DNA of 64,000 nt from Nonomuraea roseoviolacea subsp. carminata (GCF_024172185.1 NZ_JAMZEC010000001.1:8903001-8967000), one strand, 5' to 3'; counted from the stretch's first letter, positions 43,466 through 53,131 are shown. Program-made: numbers and translations. Notes: generated by a model from the sequence alone, not told the origin.

Positions 43466-44408
43466 CCGGCTCCTGGACTCCCGGGACGCGGCGGCGATGG
43501 CCGCCCGGCGTGGTGCCGTACCACTGCCGGAACGCCAGGTGGAAGCCCACCACCGAGCCGTAGCCGACGCGCCGGGCGATGGCGTCGTGGGGCAGCGCGG
43601 TCTCCTCCAGGAGCCGCGCCGCCTCCTGCATGCGGCGCGCCGTGAGGTGCCGCATCGGCGCCTCGCCCACCAGCCGCCGGAACGTGGCGGCGAACGCCGA
43701 GCGCGACATGCCCGCCTCGGCGGCCAGCGTCTCGACCGTCCACGGCTCGCCGAACCTGGTCTGCACGGCCAGCAGCGCCGCCCCGACGGCCGGGTGGCGC
43801 AGCGCCCGCAGCACGGGCCGCCCGGCGGACGTCCCGCCGTCGCCGAGCGCGGCCCGCAGCGCCAGCACGAAGACCAGCTCGAACGCGCGCAACGCCACCA
43901 GGGCCTGCCCCGGCTCGTCCTGGTCCCACTCCCCCGCGAGGCCGTCGAGGGTGCCGCCGAGCAGCGGCTGCCCGGCCAGCGCCGCCCGGTCGAGCACGAG
44001 CACGGCCGGCAGCGCCCGGTACAGCGGCGAGGCGGCCGCGGCGTCGTAGTGCAGGCCGCCGCACAGCATGACCGTCTCCGCGCCGGGCCCGTCGATCCGC
44101 ACCGTGCGGGCCGCGCCGGGCCGGCGCGCGGGCAGCACGCTCTCCAGCGGCACGGTGGCCCGGCCGGGCTCGTCGGCCAGCCGGTGGGCGCTGCCGTGCG
44201 GGAACACCGCCAGGTCGCCGGTCCGCAGCCGCACCGGCTCCTCGCCGGGCAGCTCGACCGTGCACGCGCCCGCCTGCACGTAGTGGACGAGGGCGCAGCT
44301 CTCCCGCTCCCCCGCCACGCCCCACGGGGCCCGCGCCGACCAGCGGCTGTGGAAGACGCCGCGCAGCCGCAGCGGGGCGAGCAGCTCGCTCAGCAGATCA
44401 CCGTCCAC
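43449..44408 (-). CDS. AraC family transcriptional regulator, cupin_6 type
   Basis: 319 aa. N-terminal cupin-type ligand domain ('CALVHYVQAGACTVELPGEEPVRLRTGDLAVFPHGSAHRLAD' cited by GDLAVFPHGSAHRLAD) and C-terminal double HTH ('TVETLAAEAGMSRSAFAATFRRLVGEAPMRHL', 'LPHDAIARRVGYGSVVGFHLAFRQWYGTTP'). The GTG at 44408 starts it. It overlaps the anti-sigma-like gene at its 3' end by 17 bp (convergent) and is divergent from the NmrA-like gene 71 bp away, its probable target. Confidence 0.9.
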   Translation of the reverse strand: MDGDLLSELLAPLRLRGVFHSRWSARAPWGVAGERESCALVHYVQAGACTVELPGEEPVRLRTGDLAVFPHGSAHRLADEPGRATVPLESVLPARRPGAARTVRIDGPGAETVMLCGGLHYDAAAASPLYRALPAVLVLDRAALAGQPLLGGTLDGLAGEWDQDEPGQALVALRAFELVFVLALRAALGDGGTSAGRPVLRALRHPAVGAALLAVQTRFGEPWTVETLAAEAGMSRSAFAATFRRLVGEAPMRHLTARRMQEAARLLEETALPHDAIARRVGYGSVVGFHLAFRQWYGTTPGGHRRRVPGVQEPASRRR

Positions 44409-44479
44409 GGACGATCCTTAACCTCCACCAGAGTTGCCTTTATGGATCGTACCGGCGACGCGGGTGGAGGCTGGGTGAC

Positions 44480-45316
44480 ATGAGGATTCTGGTCATCGGA
44501 GCGGGGGGCGCGCAGGGCGGCGCCGTGGCGCGGCGCCTGGCCGCCGAGGGGTACGCGGTGCGCGGGCTGTCGCGCACGGGCTCGGCGCCGCAGGGGGTGG
44601 AGCCGTTCGCGGCCGACCTGGGCGACGCGGCGCGGGTCGCGGAGGCGTTCGCCGGGGTGACGCACGTGTCGGTGACGTTGCCGCTGGTGTTCGAGGCGGA
44701 GCGGGTCGAGTCGTACGTCCGCAACGTCCTGGACGCGGCGTCGGGGGCGGGGGTGCGGCGGCTGGTGCTGAACACCGGCAACCGGCTGCCGGGGCGGGTC
44801 ACGGGGGTCGCGGCGTTCGACACGCGGCGGGCGGCGGCCGCGGCCGCGCTGGCGTCCGGGGTGCCGTCGGTGGTGGTCAGCCCGCCGTTGTACCTGGAGA
44901 ACCTGGCGGCGCCGGGGGTGCTGGAGGGAGGGGTGCTGCGTCATCCGCTGCCGGGTGACGTGCCGGTGTCCTGGCTGAGCCATGCCGACCTGGCCGCCGC
45001 CACGTCGGCCGCCCTGCTGGGCGACGGCCGCGACGGGACCACGGTCACGCTCGGGGGACCGCCGGTGACGGGGTTGGAGCTGGCCGCCGCCGCCGGGGCG
45101 CGGTACGAGGAGCTGGACGTGGCGGTGTTCGAGGCGGGGTTGTCGGCGGCGCTGGGGGCGGGGGCGGCGGCCGGGGTCGCGGACACCTACCGCTGGATCG
45201 CCGCGCACGGCCGCGACCTGTACGCCGGGAGGCCGGGCGGCGCGGGGACGGGCGGCGCGGGGACGGTGACGACGCCGCGGGAGTGGCTCGCCGCCCGGCC
45301 GTGGGCCGCCCGATGA
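44480..45316 (+). CDS. NmrA-like NAD(P)H-binding protein
   Basis: 278 aa. Rossmann motif 'ILVIGAGGAQGGAVARRLAAEG' (core GAGGAQG), 'RVAEAFAGVTHVSVTLPLVFE', 'VVSPPLYLENLAAPGVL'. This is the NmrA/HSCARG-like group that senses or reduces via NAD(P)H. It is divergent from the AraC regulator and followed, with a 4-bp overlap (ATGA), by a SnoaL-like gene. The third NmrA-type gene in the window, each beside a different regulator. Confidence 0.88.
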   Translation: MRILVIGAGGAQGGAVARRLAAEGYAVRGLSRTGSAPQGVEPFAADLGDAARVAEAFAGVTHVSVTLPLVFEAERVESYVRNVLDAASGAGVRRLVLNTGNRLPGRVTGVAAFDTRRAAAAAALASGVPSVVVSPPLYLENLAAPGVLEGGVLRHPLPGDVPVSWLSHADLAAATSAALLGDGRDGTTVTLGGPPVTGLELAAAAGARYEELDVAVFEAGLSAALGAGAAAGVADTYRWIAAHGRDLYAGRPGGAGTGGAGTVTTPREWLAARPWAAR

Positions 45317-45867
45317 CGTGGCCCGGCGCGGACGGCGTCGAGAAGGCGGACGCGGCGCGGGCCGAGGACGCGCGGACGGACGCAGAACGGGCGGGCCTGG
45401 CGCGGGCCGAGGACGCGCGATCGGACGCGGAACCGGCGGGCCAGGTGCGGGCCGAGGACGCGCGATCGGACGCGGCGTTGGAGGACCTGGTGCGGGCCGA
45501 GGTGGTGCGGCATCACGAGGTCATCGGGCGCTGGCTGGCGGGGACGGCGCCGCGTGAGGCGTTCGGGGAGTTCGCCGGCGCCCACGCGGCCGGCTTCGCC
45601 CTCGCGTCCCCGGACGGGCGGCTGCTGTCGCGGGCCGAGGTCCTGGCCGAGGTGGAGGCCCTGCACGGGCGCGTGCCCGGAGCCCGGATCGAGATCCGGC
45701 ACGTCACCGTGGTCGCCGCCGCCGGGACGCTGGTGGTAGCCGCGTACGAGGAGCGGCAGCACGGCGAGGGCCGGCGCTCGACCGTCGTGTTCGAACGCGG
45801 CCCCTCCGACCGCCTGAGCTGGCTGCACCTGCACGAGACCCGGCTGGGCCGCTCAGGCGCCGAGTAG
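45313..45867 (+). CDS. SnoaL/NTF2-like protein with repeated N-terminal linker
   Basis: 184 aa. The C-terminal 130 residues are NTF2-like ('VRHHEVIGRWLAGTAPREAFGEFAGAHAAGFALASPDGRLL' cited by RHHEVIGRWLAG). The N-terminal 60 residues are three 15-aa repeats of the form RAEDARxDAxxAxx, very likely a helical spacer. The ATG overlaps the NmrA stop. Its 3' end overlaps the convergent TetR gene by 15 bp. Confidence 0.85.
   Translation: MTWPGADGVEKADAARAEDARTDAERAGLARAEDARSDAEPAGQVRAEDARSDAALEDLVRAEVVRHHEVIGRWLAGTAPREAFGEFAGAHAAGFALASPDGRLLSRAEVLAEVEALHGRVPGARIEIRHVTVVAAAGTLVVAAYEERQHGEGRRSTVVFERGPSDRLSWLHLHETRLGRSGAE
45355..45489. repeat. 45-bp in-frame tandem repeat in the SnoaL-like gene
   Basis: Three 45-bp units (45355-45399, 45400-45444, 45445-45489) encode the 15-aa repeats; a partial fourth (GTGCGGGCCGAGG) follows. 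The units begin GCGCGGGCCGAGG or GTGCGGGCCGAGG and differ at about one in eight positions. Confidence 0.92.
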
Positions 45868-46452
45868 GGCGAAGGCGTGCTCGGCCGCGCTCACCGCCTC
45901 CCGTTCGACCTCCTCGATGGGACGTCCGGCGACCAGCGCCGCCCAGGTGCGGCGGGCGAGCACGCGCTGCGCGGAGAGCACCTGCCCGGCCAGCAGCTCG
46001 GCCGTCAGCCGGTCGGTGGTCTCGGCGAGCGCGTCGGCCAGGGCGGCCTCGTCCGCGGCCATGTACTGGAACACCCGCGCCGCCAGCCCTGGCGTGGAGA
46101 AGACGAGCCGGTAGTACGCCACCACCCGCGGATGGTCGTTCAGCCCGGTCGTCGGCTCGTGGCGGGCCAGCCCCTCCAGGAAGTGACGGCGGAGCGCCGC
46201 GAGGGGGCTCTCGCCGGGCGCCCGCCCGCGCACCACGCGGGCGGCCTCGCCCTGGTGGTCGGCGATGCGGTGCAGGACGAGGTCCTCCTTGGTCGGGAAG
46301 TACTTGAACAGCGTGGGCTTGGACACCCGCGCCGCCGCCGCCACCTCCGTGACCGGCACCTCGTCGAAGCCCCGCTCCATGAAGAGCGAGATGGCCGCCT
46401 CGGAGATCGCCTCGTGGACGCGCTGCCGGTGCTGCTGCCTGAGTCCTGTCAT
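45853..46452 (-). CDS. TetR family regulator
   Basis: 199 aa. HTH: 'RVHEAISEAAISLFMERGFDEVPVTEVAAAARVSKPTLFKYFPTKEDLV', cited by VTEVAAAARVSKPTLFKYF. The C-terminal domain is the TetR_C_17-like type with 'VVAYYRLVFSTPGLAAR'. Divergent from the HelD-like helicase, with a 32-bp doubled inverted repeat between, and therefore the probable repressor of that gene and itself. Confidence 0.92.
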   Translation of the reverse strand: MTGLRQQHRQRVHEAISEAAISLFMERGFDEVPVTEVAAAARVSKPTLFKYFPTKEDLVLHRIADHQGEAARVVRGRAPGESPLAALRRHFLEGLARHEPTTGLNDHPRVVAYYRLVFSTPGLAARVFQYMAADEAALADALAETTDRLTAELLAGQVLSAQRVLARRTWAALVAGRPIEEVEREAVSAAEHAFALLGA

Positions 46453-46474
46453 GGGTCCACTCTAGCGCAGAAGT

Positions 46475-46506
46475 GTTAACCTGGTTAAAGTCTTAACCGA
46501 GTTAAC
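46475..46506. promoter_or_regulatory. Doubled GTTAAC operator between TetR and helicase genes
   Basis: GTTAACC, then GGTTAA, a four-base AGTC centre, TTAACC, then GTTAAC: four half-sites of GGTTAA symmetry over 32 bp, the two halves mismatching only at two central bases each. It lies 22 bp from the TetR ATG and 14 bp before the helicase ATG. It contains several TTAAC -10-like sequences. Two repressor dimers could bind side by side. Confidence 0.85.
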
Positions 46507-46520
46507 GCTTTGCGGGAGGG

Positions 46521-48650
46521 ATGTTCATGCACGCACAGGACCTGGGCGGGCTGACCGAGGAGCTGCGCCACGTCGAGCGGTGCCGCGCGGGGCTGAGCCG
46601 CATGCTCGACGCCGCGCGCGGCAACGTGATCATCGGCGAGACCGTCGCCGGCGACCGCTACAGCGCCGAACGGCTCGGCCGCCATCTCAAGAGCCTGGCC
46701 AAGGAGCTGAGCGAGGAGCCGGAGGGCCCGCCGTTCTTCGGCCGCCTCACCTTCGCCCCCGCCGGGAGCACCGCCGGGAGCACCGCCGGGAGCACCGCCG
46801 GGAGCACCGCGGGGAGCACCGCGGGGAGCACCGCGGGGAGCGCCGCCGCCTCCGCCGAGCACGCCGGCCGCACCTACTACATCGGCCGCCGGCACATCCC
46901 CGGCGAGCACGGCGGGCCGCCGGTCGTCATCGACTGGCGGGCGCCGGTGGCCCGCTCCTTCTACCGGGCGAGCGCGCGCGACCCGCAGGGCGTGGCGGTG
47001 CGCCGCCGGTTCGGCTGGTCGGGCACCACGCTGACGTCGTACGAGGACGAGCGGCTGGGACGCGGCGAGGAGCGGCGCAGCCGCCTGCTGGCGGCCGAGA
47101 TCGAGCGGCCCCGCGTCGGCCCGATGCGCGACATCGTCGCCACGATCCAGCCCGAGCAGGACGACCTCGTCCGCGCCGGCCTCGACGACTCGATCGCCGT
47201 CCAGGGGGCGCCCGGCACCGGCAAGACAGCCGTGGGCCTGCACCGGGCGGCGTACCTGCTGTACGCGCACCGGCAGCGGCTCCAGCGCGGCGGCGTCCTC
47301 GTGCTCGGCCCCAACCGCGCCTTCCTCGGCTACATCGCGGCCGTCCTGCCCGCGCTGGGCGAGGTGGACGTCGAGCAGACGACCCTGGACGGGCTCATCG
47401 CCTCGGTGCCGGTCCAGGCGCGGGACGGCGAGCGGGCGGCGGCGGTCAAGCACGACGCCCGGATGGCCGGGGTGCTGCGCCGGGCCCTGTACGGGCGGAT
47501 CGCCAGGCCGGTCGAGCCGGTGACGGTGGCCGAGGGGTCGTCCCGGTGGCGGGTGGGCGAGGACGAGCTGCGGCGGATCGTGGACGACACGCGGCGTGAC
47601 GCCCTGCCGTACGGGATCGGGCGCGAGCGGGTGCGGGCCCGGGTGGTGGCGCTGATGCGGCGCCAGGCCGAGGCGCGCGGCCACAGCACGAACGCCGCCT
47701 GGGAGCGCCGCACCGGCCGCGCCCTCGGGCCGTGGCTGGACGGGATCTGGCCGGCGGTGCGGGCCGAGCAGGTGGTGCACGAGGTGCTGTCCGGCCGGTG
47801 GACCACCGCCGGGAGCGCGTTGAGCGACGCCGAGTGGGCGGCCGTCGTCTGGGAGCGGCCCGCGCGTACGTACAAGAGCGCGAAGTGGTCGGCGGCCGAC
47901 CTGGTCCTGATCGACGAGGTCGCCGGGATGCTGGAGCGCCCGCGCGGTTACGGCCACGTCATCGTGGACGAGGCGCAGGACCTGTCGCCCATGCAGTGCA
48001 GGGCCGTGGCGCGGCGGGCCGAGCACGGCTCGCTCACGGTGCTGGGCGACCTGGCCCAGGGCACCACGCCGTGGGCGGCCCGGTCGTGGCCGGAGCTGAT
48101 GGCGGCCCTGGGCCGGCCGGAGGCGCGGGTGGTGGAGCTGACGACGGGATACCGGGTGCCGGCGGCCGTGGTGGAGCTGGCCAACCGGCTGCTGCCGGCC
48201 CTGGACGCCGGGGTGCCGACGACCCGCTCGTACCGCTCTGACGGGCGGCTGCGGATCACGAGGGTGCCGGGAGTCGAGCAGGGGGTGGTGGCCGCGGCGC
48301 GCGAGGCGCTGGAGCTGGAGGGGTCGGTCGGCGTGATCGCCGCCGACGCGGACGCCGAGCGGCTGAAGGCGGCGCTGTGGGACGCCGGGCTCGACGTGGG
48401 CGGGCGGCTGAGCGTGGTCCCGGTCACGCTGGTCAAGGGGCTGGAGTACGACCACGTGGTGCTGGCCGAGCCGGCCGCGATCGCCGAGGCGGAGGAGCGG
48501 GGGCTCAACCGGCTGTACGTGGCGCTGACGCGCGCGGTCTCCCGGCTGGACGTCGTCCACACCCGTCCTCTGCCGCCGGAGCTGGAGGGCCCTGCGGCGG
48601 GTGCCGGGACGGGTCCGCGTGAAAGTTTCTCGACCGCCGGCTCAGTGTGA
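46521..48650 (+). CDS. HelD-like UvrD-superfamily helicase/ATPase
   Basis: 709 aa. An N-terminal coiled region (about 1-80, with 'LTEELRHVERCRAGL') precedes a (Gly-Ser-Thr-Ala) repeat (81-108) and the 1A/2A ATPase core: Walker A GAPGTGKT (about 229-236), Walker B VIVDEAQDL (about 481-489), 'GDLAQGT', 'TTGYRVP', 'VKGLEYDHVVL' and 'NRLYVALTRA'. HelD proteins clear RNA polymerase from DNA or from rifamycin. The ATG at 46521 has GGGAGGGA upstream. A divergent TetR gene with an operator suggests it is inducible. No RAE-like rifampicin element is seen. Confidence 0.9.
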   Translation: MFMHAQDLGGLTEELRHVERCRAGLSRMLDAARGNVIIGETVAGDRYSAERLGRHLKSLAKELSEEPEGPPFFGRLTFAPAGSTAGSTAGSTAGSTAGSTAGSTAGSAAASAEHAGRTYYIGRRHIPGEHGGPPVVIDWRAPVARSFYRASARDPQGVAVRRRFGWSGTTLTSYEDERLGRGEERRSRLLAAEIERPRVGPMRDIVATIQPEQDDLVRAGLDDSIAVQGAPGTGKTAVGLHRAAYLLYAHRQRLQRGGVLVLGPNRAFLGYIAAVLPALGEVDVEQTTLDGLIASVPVQARDGERAAAVKHDARMAGVLRRALYGRIARPVEPVTVAEGSSRWRVGEDELRRIVDDTRRDALPYGIGRERVRARVVALMRRQAEARGHSTNAAWERRTGRALGPWLDGIWPAVRAEQVVHEVLSGRWTTAGSALSDAEWAAVVWERPARTYKSAKWSAADLVLIDEVAGMLERPRGYGHVIVDEAQDLSPMQCRAVARRAEHGSLTVLGDLAQGTTPWAARSWPELMAALGRPEARVVELTTGYRVPAAVVELANRLLPALDAGVPTTRSYRSDGRLRITRVPGVEQGVVAAAREALELEGSVGVIAADADAERLKAALWDAGLDVGGRLSVVPVTLVKGLEYDHVVLAEPAAIAEAEERGLNRLYVALTRAVSRLDVVHTRPLPPELEGPAAGAGTGPRESFSTAGSV
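46761..46844. repeat. 12-bp in-frame tandem repeat in the HelD-like gene
   Basis: Seven 12-bp units (46761-46772 onward in steps of 12; the last, 46833-46844, has GCC for ACC) encode Ala-Gly-Ser-Thr, i.e. about seven GSTA repeats. The unit begins GCCGGGAGCACC or GCGGGGAGCACC. It joins the N-terminal coiled region to the ATPase core, a linker in other HelD proteins. Confidence 0.95.
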
Positions 48651-48705
48651 GCCGGGCCGGCCAGGCCCTATGCCCGGCGTGAGGGATGCGGGCCAGACGC
48701 CTCCT

Positions 48706-48734
48706 TTGACGCTAGGAAAGCGCTTTCCTACGGT
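48706..48734 (+). promoter_or_regulatory. Promoter with LacI-like operator for the pectate lyase gene
   Basis: TTGACG (48706-48711) and TACGGT (48729-48734) are 17 bp apart. Between them is the perfect 18-bp palindrome TAGGAAAGCGCTTTCCTA (48713-48730), with the GAAAGCGCTTTC core typical of LacI-family operators in actinomycete sugar genes. A further half-site-like ACCGCTTTCC (48742-48751) lies just downstream. Bound repressor would cover the -10. Confidence 0.85.
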
Positions 48735-48786
48735 GTCGGCAACCGCTTTCCCGTGACCGCGAAGGTCATCCCAGAGGAGCAGAGCG

Positions 48787-49818
48787 ATGGGCACACGAGG
48801 ACACACCTCCAACCTCACCACGGGCACCCTCACCACCGGCACTTCGACCAGGGGCACGTTGACCAGCGGCCTGGCCGCCGCGGTGGCCGCCGTCATCGCG
48901 CTCGCCGCGCCCGCCTCCGCCGCGCAGCGCGCGGACGAGCCGCCGGCCGCCACGCCGGCCGCCGAGACCTCCCCCGTCGGCTGGGCCGGCCAGGGCGGCG
49001 GCACCACCGGCGGCGGCGGCACGGCCCCGACGACCGTGAGCTCCGCCTCCGCGCTCAAGACGGCCCTGTCGTCCGGCCCGGCCGCCGTCATCCGGGTCTC
49101 CGGCACGATCTCCTGCTCCGGCATGCTCAAGGTGACCTCGAACAAGACCGTCATCGGCAACGCCGGTGCGACGATCGCCGGCTGCGGCTTCAACGTCGCC
49201 GGCGCCGCCAACGTGATCATCCGTAACCTCACGTTCCGCGACTGGGACGACGACGGCATCAACGTGCAGTACTCGACCCGGGTGTGGATCGACCACAACT
49301 CCTTCAGCAACGGCTACGACGGGGCGGTGGACATCAAGCGCGCCAGCGACTACGTCACCGTCTCCTGGAACAAGTTCTCCAGCCACGACAAGACCATGCT
49401 GCTCGGCCACAGCGACGACAACGGCTCCGAGGACCGCGGCCACCTGCGGGTGACGTACCACCACAACTGGTTCAACGGCACCAACCAGCGGCACCCGCGC
49501 GTGCGCTTCGGCAACCCAGTGCACGTCTACAACAACTACTACGCCGGCATCGGCAGCTACGGCGTGGCCTCCACGAAGGAGGCGGGCGTGCTCGTCGAGG
49601 GCAACTACTTCGAGAACACCAAGGACCCGTACCACCGCGGCGAGGGCAGCTCGCCCGCCGCCAACCTGGTCGCCCGCAACAACCACTTCGTCAACTCCGG
49701 CGCCGGCGACGCGGGAGGCAGCGTCGCCGGGATCCCGTACTCGTACCCGCTCGACGCGGCCTCCAGCGTCAAGTCGATCGTGACCGGCGGCGCGGGGGCC
49801 GGCCGCATCAGCATCTGA
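48787..49818 (+). CDS. Secreted pectate lyase (PL1)
   Basis: 343 aa. A signal peptide with a long, repeated N-terminus (TTGTLTTGTSTRG) and hydrophobic core ends near 'ALAAPASAA' (about 45). The right-handed beta-helix has 'RNLTFRDWDDDGINVQY', 'VWIDHNSFSNGYDGAVDIKRASDYVTVSWNKF' cited by IDHNSFSNGYDGAVDIKR, and the catalytic Arg in 'RHPRVRFG'. It cleaves polygalacturonate by beta-elimination outside the cell. The ATG has GAGGAGC upstream. The promoter operator suggests control by a carbohydrate-responsive LacI-type repressor, not present here. Confidence 0.93.
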   Translation: MGTRGHTSNLTTGTLTTGTSTRGTLTSGLAAAVAAVIALAAPASAAQRADEPPAATPAAETSPVGWAGQGGGTTGGGGTAPTTVSSASALKTALSSGPAAVIRVSGTISCSGMLKVTSNKTVIGNAGATIAGCGFNVAGAANVIIRNLTFRDWDDDGINVQYSTRVWIDHNSFSNGYDGAVDIKRASDYVTVSWNKFSSHDKTMLLGHSDDNGSEDRGHLRVTYHHNWFNGTNQRHPRVRFGNPVHVYNNYYAGIGSYGVASTKEAGVLVEGNYFENTKDPYHRGEGSSPAANLVARNNHFVNSGAGDAGGSVAGIPYSYPLDAASSVKSIVTGGAGAGRISI

Positions 49819-49840
49819 CCGGCGGGGACCGGCGCACGAC

Positions 49841-49880
49841 TTCCGCGGGCGGCCCTCCCCAGACGGGGACCGCCCGCGAA
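49841..49880 (+). terminator. Intrinsic terminator after pectate lyase
   Basis: CGCGGGCGG (49844-49852) pairs with CCGCCCGCG (49870-49878); inside it CCCC and GGGG pair around AGAC. The stem is long and GC-rich, as in actinomycete terminators that lack a U-tract. Confidence 0.7.
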
Positions 49881-49899
49881 GCGCCCCCGCCAGGAGGCC

Positions 49900-49920
49900 G
49901 TCCCCCGGAGGTCGGGGGAC
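49900..49920 (-). terminator. Hairpin ending the ABC-exporter operon
   Basis: GTCCCCCG (49900-49907) and CGGGGGAC (49913-49920) are perfect 8-bp arms around a five-base loop. It lies just past the stop of the minus-strand permease gene (49939) and could terminate that operon while the preceding hairpin serves the lyase. Confidence 0.65.
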
Positions 49921-49938
49921 TCCCCGGCGGCGCCGGCG

Positions 49939-51173
49939 TCAGGTGGTGGCCAGGGCGACCGTCGGGGAGAGGCGGGCGGCGCGCATGGCCGGATAGATCC
50001 CGGCGATCGTGCCGATGACCAGCGTCGCCCCCACCGCCCCGCCGATCGCCCACGGCGGCACCACCGGCGGCCAGCCGCGCGCCACCGCGTACCCGGCGCT
50101 GGCCACCGTCCCCAGCGCCGCCCCCGCGATCCCGCCGAGCGCCGACAGCAGCAGCGACTCGGTCAGGAACTGCACCCGCACCTGCCCGCGCGTGGCGCCG
50201 AGCGAGCGGCGCAGCCCGATCTCCTTGCGCCGCTCCAGCACCGAGATGACCATGGTGTTGGCCACCCCGACGCCGCCGACCAGCAGCGCGACGGCGCCGA
50301 GACCGAGCAGCAGGTTCGTGAACGCGCCCGCGGCGGCGGCCCGCGCGGCCAGCGCGTCGGAGGGCCTGCTCACCTCGACCTCGCCCGGGTTCTCGGGGTT
50401 GACGGTGCGGGCCAGCACGTCGCGGACCGCCTCGACGGATTCCTCGGCGGACCGTTCGTAGATCGTCGTGGGATGTCCCCCGAAGCCGAGCAGGCTCTCC
50501 GCGGCCGGGAAGCCGACGAGGGCGGACCGGTCGATCTCGGGCGCCAGCGGCATCGTCCGCAGGATCCCGACGACCGTGAACCACCGCCCGCCCATCCAGA
50601 CCCGTACGCCCGTGCGGGTGATGCCGAGGCGTGTGGCCGCCTCGGAGCCGAGGACGACGGCGGGCCGGCGCTCGGTGGCGGCGTTCAGCCAGACGCCCTC
50701 GGCGACGCGGCCCTCCAGCGTGGTCAGCAGCTCGGTGGTGGCGGCCTGCACGGCGATGCCGCCGGTCACGGCCTCCGGGATGCGGTCGGTACGGCGGACC
50801 GTGGTCTTGACCGTGCCCGTGGCCGAGGCCGTGCGCACGGGCCCGACGCGTTTGACCATGTCGAGCGCCGTGAGCGGCAGCTCCGCCTCCTCGCCGAACA
50901 TGGTGCGGCCCGGCGCGACCGTCAGCAGGTTGGTGCCCAGCCGGTCGAGCTGGCGCATGAGCTGCTCGCGCGACGACGACGAGATGCCGATGACGGCGAT
51001 CATCGTGGCGATGCCGATGGCGATGCCCAGGGCCGACAGGAACACCCGGGTGGGACGGGTCCGCAGCCCGGCGGCGCCCACCCGCAGCACGTCGGCCGGG
51101 CCGAGCCGGGCCGGACGCGGCCCACGCGGCGTGCCCCGGCTCGTGCGCGCGTCTTCCGGGCGTGTGCCCCGGC

Positions 51174-51177
<4 letters not shown>
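49939..51177 (-). CDS. ABC transporter permease, MacB/FtsX type
   Basis: 412 aa with an Arg/Pro-rich cytoplasmic N-terminus, TM1 ('RVFLSALGIAIGIATMIAVIGI'), a large extracellular domain (about 70-270, 'GTNLLTVAPGRTMFGEEAELPL'), and three C-terminal helices with 'LLGLGAVALLVGGVGVANTMVISVLERRKEIGLRRSLGA', the FtsX core cited by ERRKEIGLRRSLGA. MacB-type permeases work by mechanotransmission. The ATG at 51177 overlaps the ATPase stop by 4 bp. Confidence 0.92.
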
Positions 51178-52072
<895 letters not shown>

Positions 52073-52076
<4 letters not shown>

Positions 52077-53131
52077 GTGGACGGCACCCCGACCTTCATG
52101 CCCTCGGCCAGTCCCGCGCCCTCGACCTCGACCCGGCCGCCGCCGAACGCGCCGGTCCTGACCCCGACGATCCGGGTCGCGCCGCCCTCGACCACCTCGA
52201 CGCCGAACCCGCCCTCGCGCAGCGCCAGCAGCGCCTCGATCGGCACGGACAGCACCCCCTTGTGCCGCTCGCTCTCCATCTCCACCTCGACCGGCGCCTG
52301 GTCGAGCCGGGTCTTCGGCGCCTTGGCCAGCGTGATGTCGACGTCCACGGTGACGTTCCGGTCCTGGCCCTGGCCGCTGGTCTCGGCGACCGTGCCGACC
52401 GAGGTGATCCGGCCGGAGACACGTTCGCCGCCGGGCAGCTCCACGGTCACCTTCGCGCCCTCGCGGGCCAGCGCCTGGTCGTCGGCGTCGAGGTCCACGT
52501 GGACCACCCGCCGCACGCCGCTGACCGTCATGGCCCGCCGCCCCGGGGCGAGCCGGTCGCCGACCTCCACGGCCGCGTCGGTGACGCGCACCAGCGACGG
52601 CAGGAACACCACCTGCGAGCCGTCCACCCGCCCCGTCTCGGGAAGCCCCCGGTCGTCCTGCCACTCCTTGACCGCGAGGTAGGTGGCGTAGCTGTAGTGC
52701 TCGTCCACGGTGAGGTACTCGCCGTAGCCGAGGGCCTTGAGATTGCGTTCGAGCTGCTCGACGTCCGGGCCGTCGTCGATGCCCTGGCGCAGCTCCCGGT
52801 AGAGCGGCAGCTTGCCGTACATGAGGACGACCGGCCTGCGGTCGGCCGAGAGCAGCTTGTGGCCGCGGCGCACCACGGCGCCCTCGGCGGCCACCCACGT
52901 CACCGTGCCGGACGCGCCGGTGGTGACCTGCCGCTCGCCGGAGTAGGTGAGCGCGCCGGTGACGGTCTTGGTGTCGACGAGGTCCTGGCGGGTGATCTCC
53001 GCCGTGGCCGGGACGGCCCTCGGCGCCGGGCCCGCCGCACCGGCCCCGCCGTCGCCCAGCACGGCCACCGCCGTCCACGCGGCGGCCACCGCAAGCGCGC
53101 CCGCCCCGGCGAGCGCGAGCCCCTTCCTCAT
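52073..53131 (-). CDS. Periplasmic-adaptor-like protein with peptidoglycan-binding domain
   Basis: 352 aa. An N-terminal signal-anchor ('LALAGAGALAVAAAWTAVAVLG') is followed by a HlyD/MacA-type adaptor beta-barrel ('VTTGASGTVTWVAAEGAVVRRGHKLLS'), an inserted PG_binding_1 domain ('DVEQLERNLKALGYGEYLTVDEHYSYATYLAVKEWQDD' cited by LERNLKALGYGE), and a C-terminal 'RHKGVLSVPIEALLAL' segment. It would link the MacB-type permease to the peptidoglycan. The start ATG at 53131 overlaps the lipoprotein stop by 4 bp, and its stop overlaps the ATPase start. Confidence 0.88.

Noticed and set aside
46475..46520. Rifamycin-associated element before the HelD-like gene
   Set aside because: The gap contains GGTTAA-type half-sites instead, matching a TetR operator; I see no RAE-like sequence.
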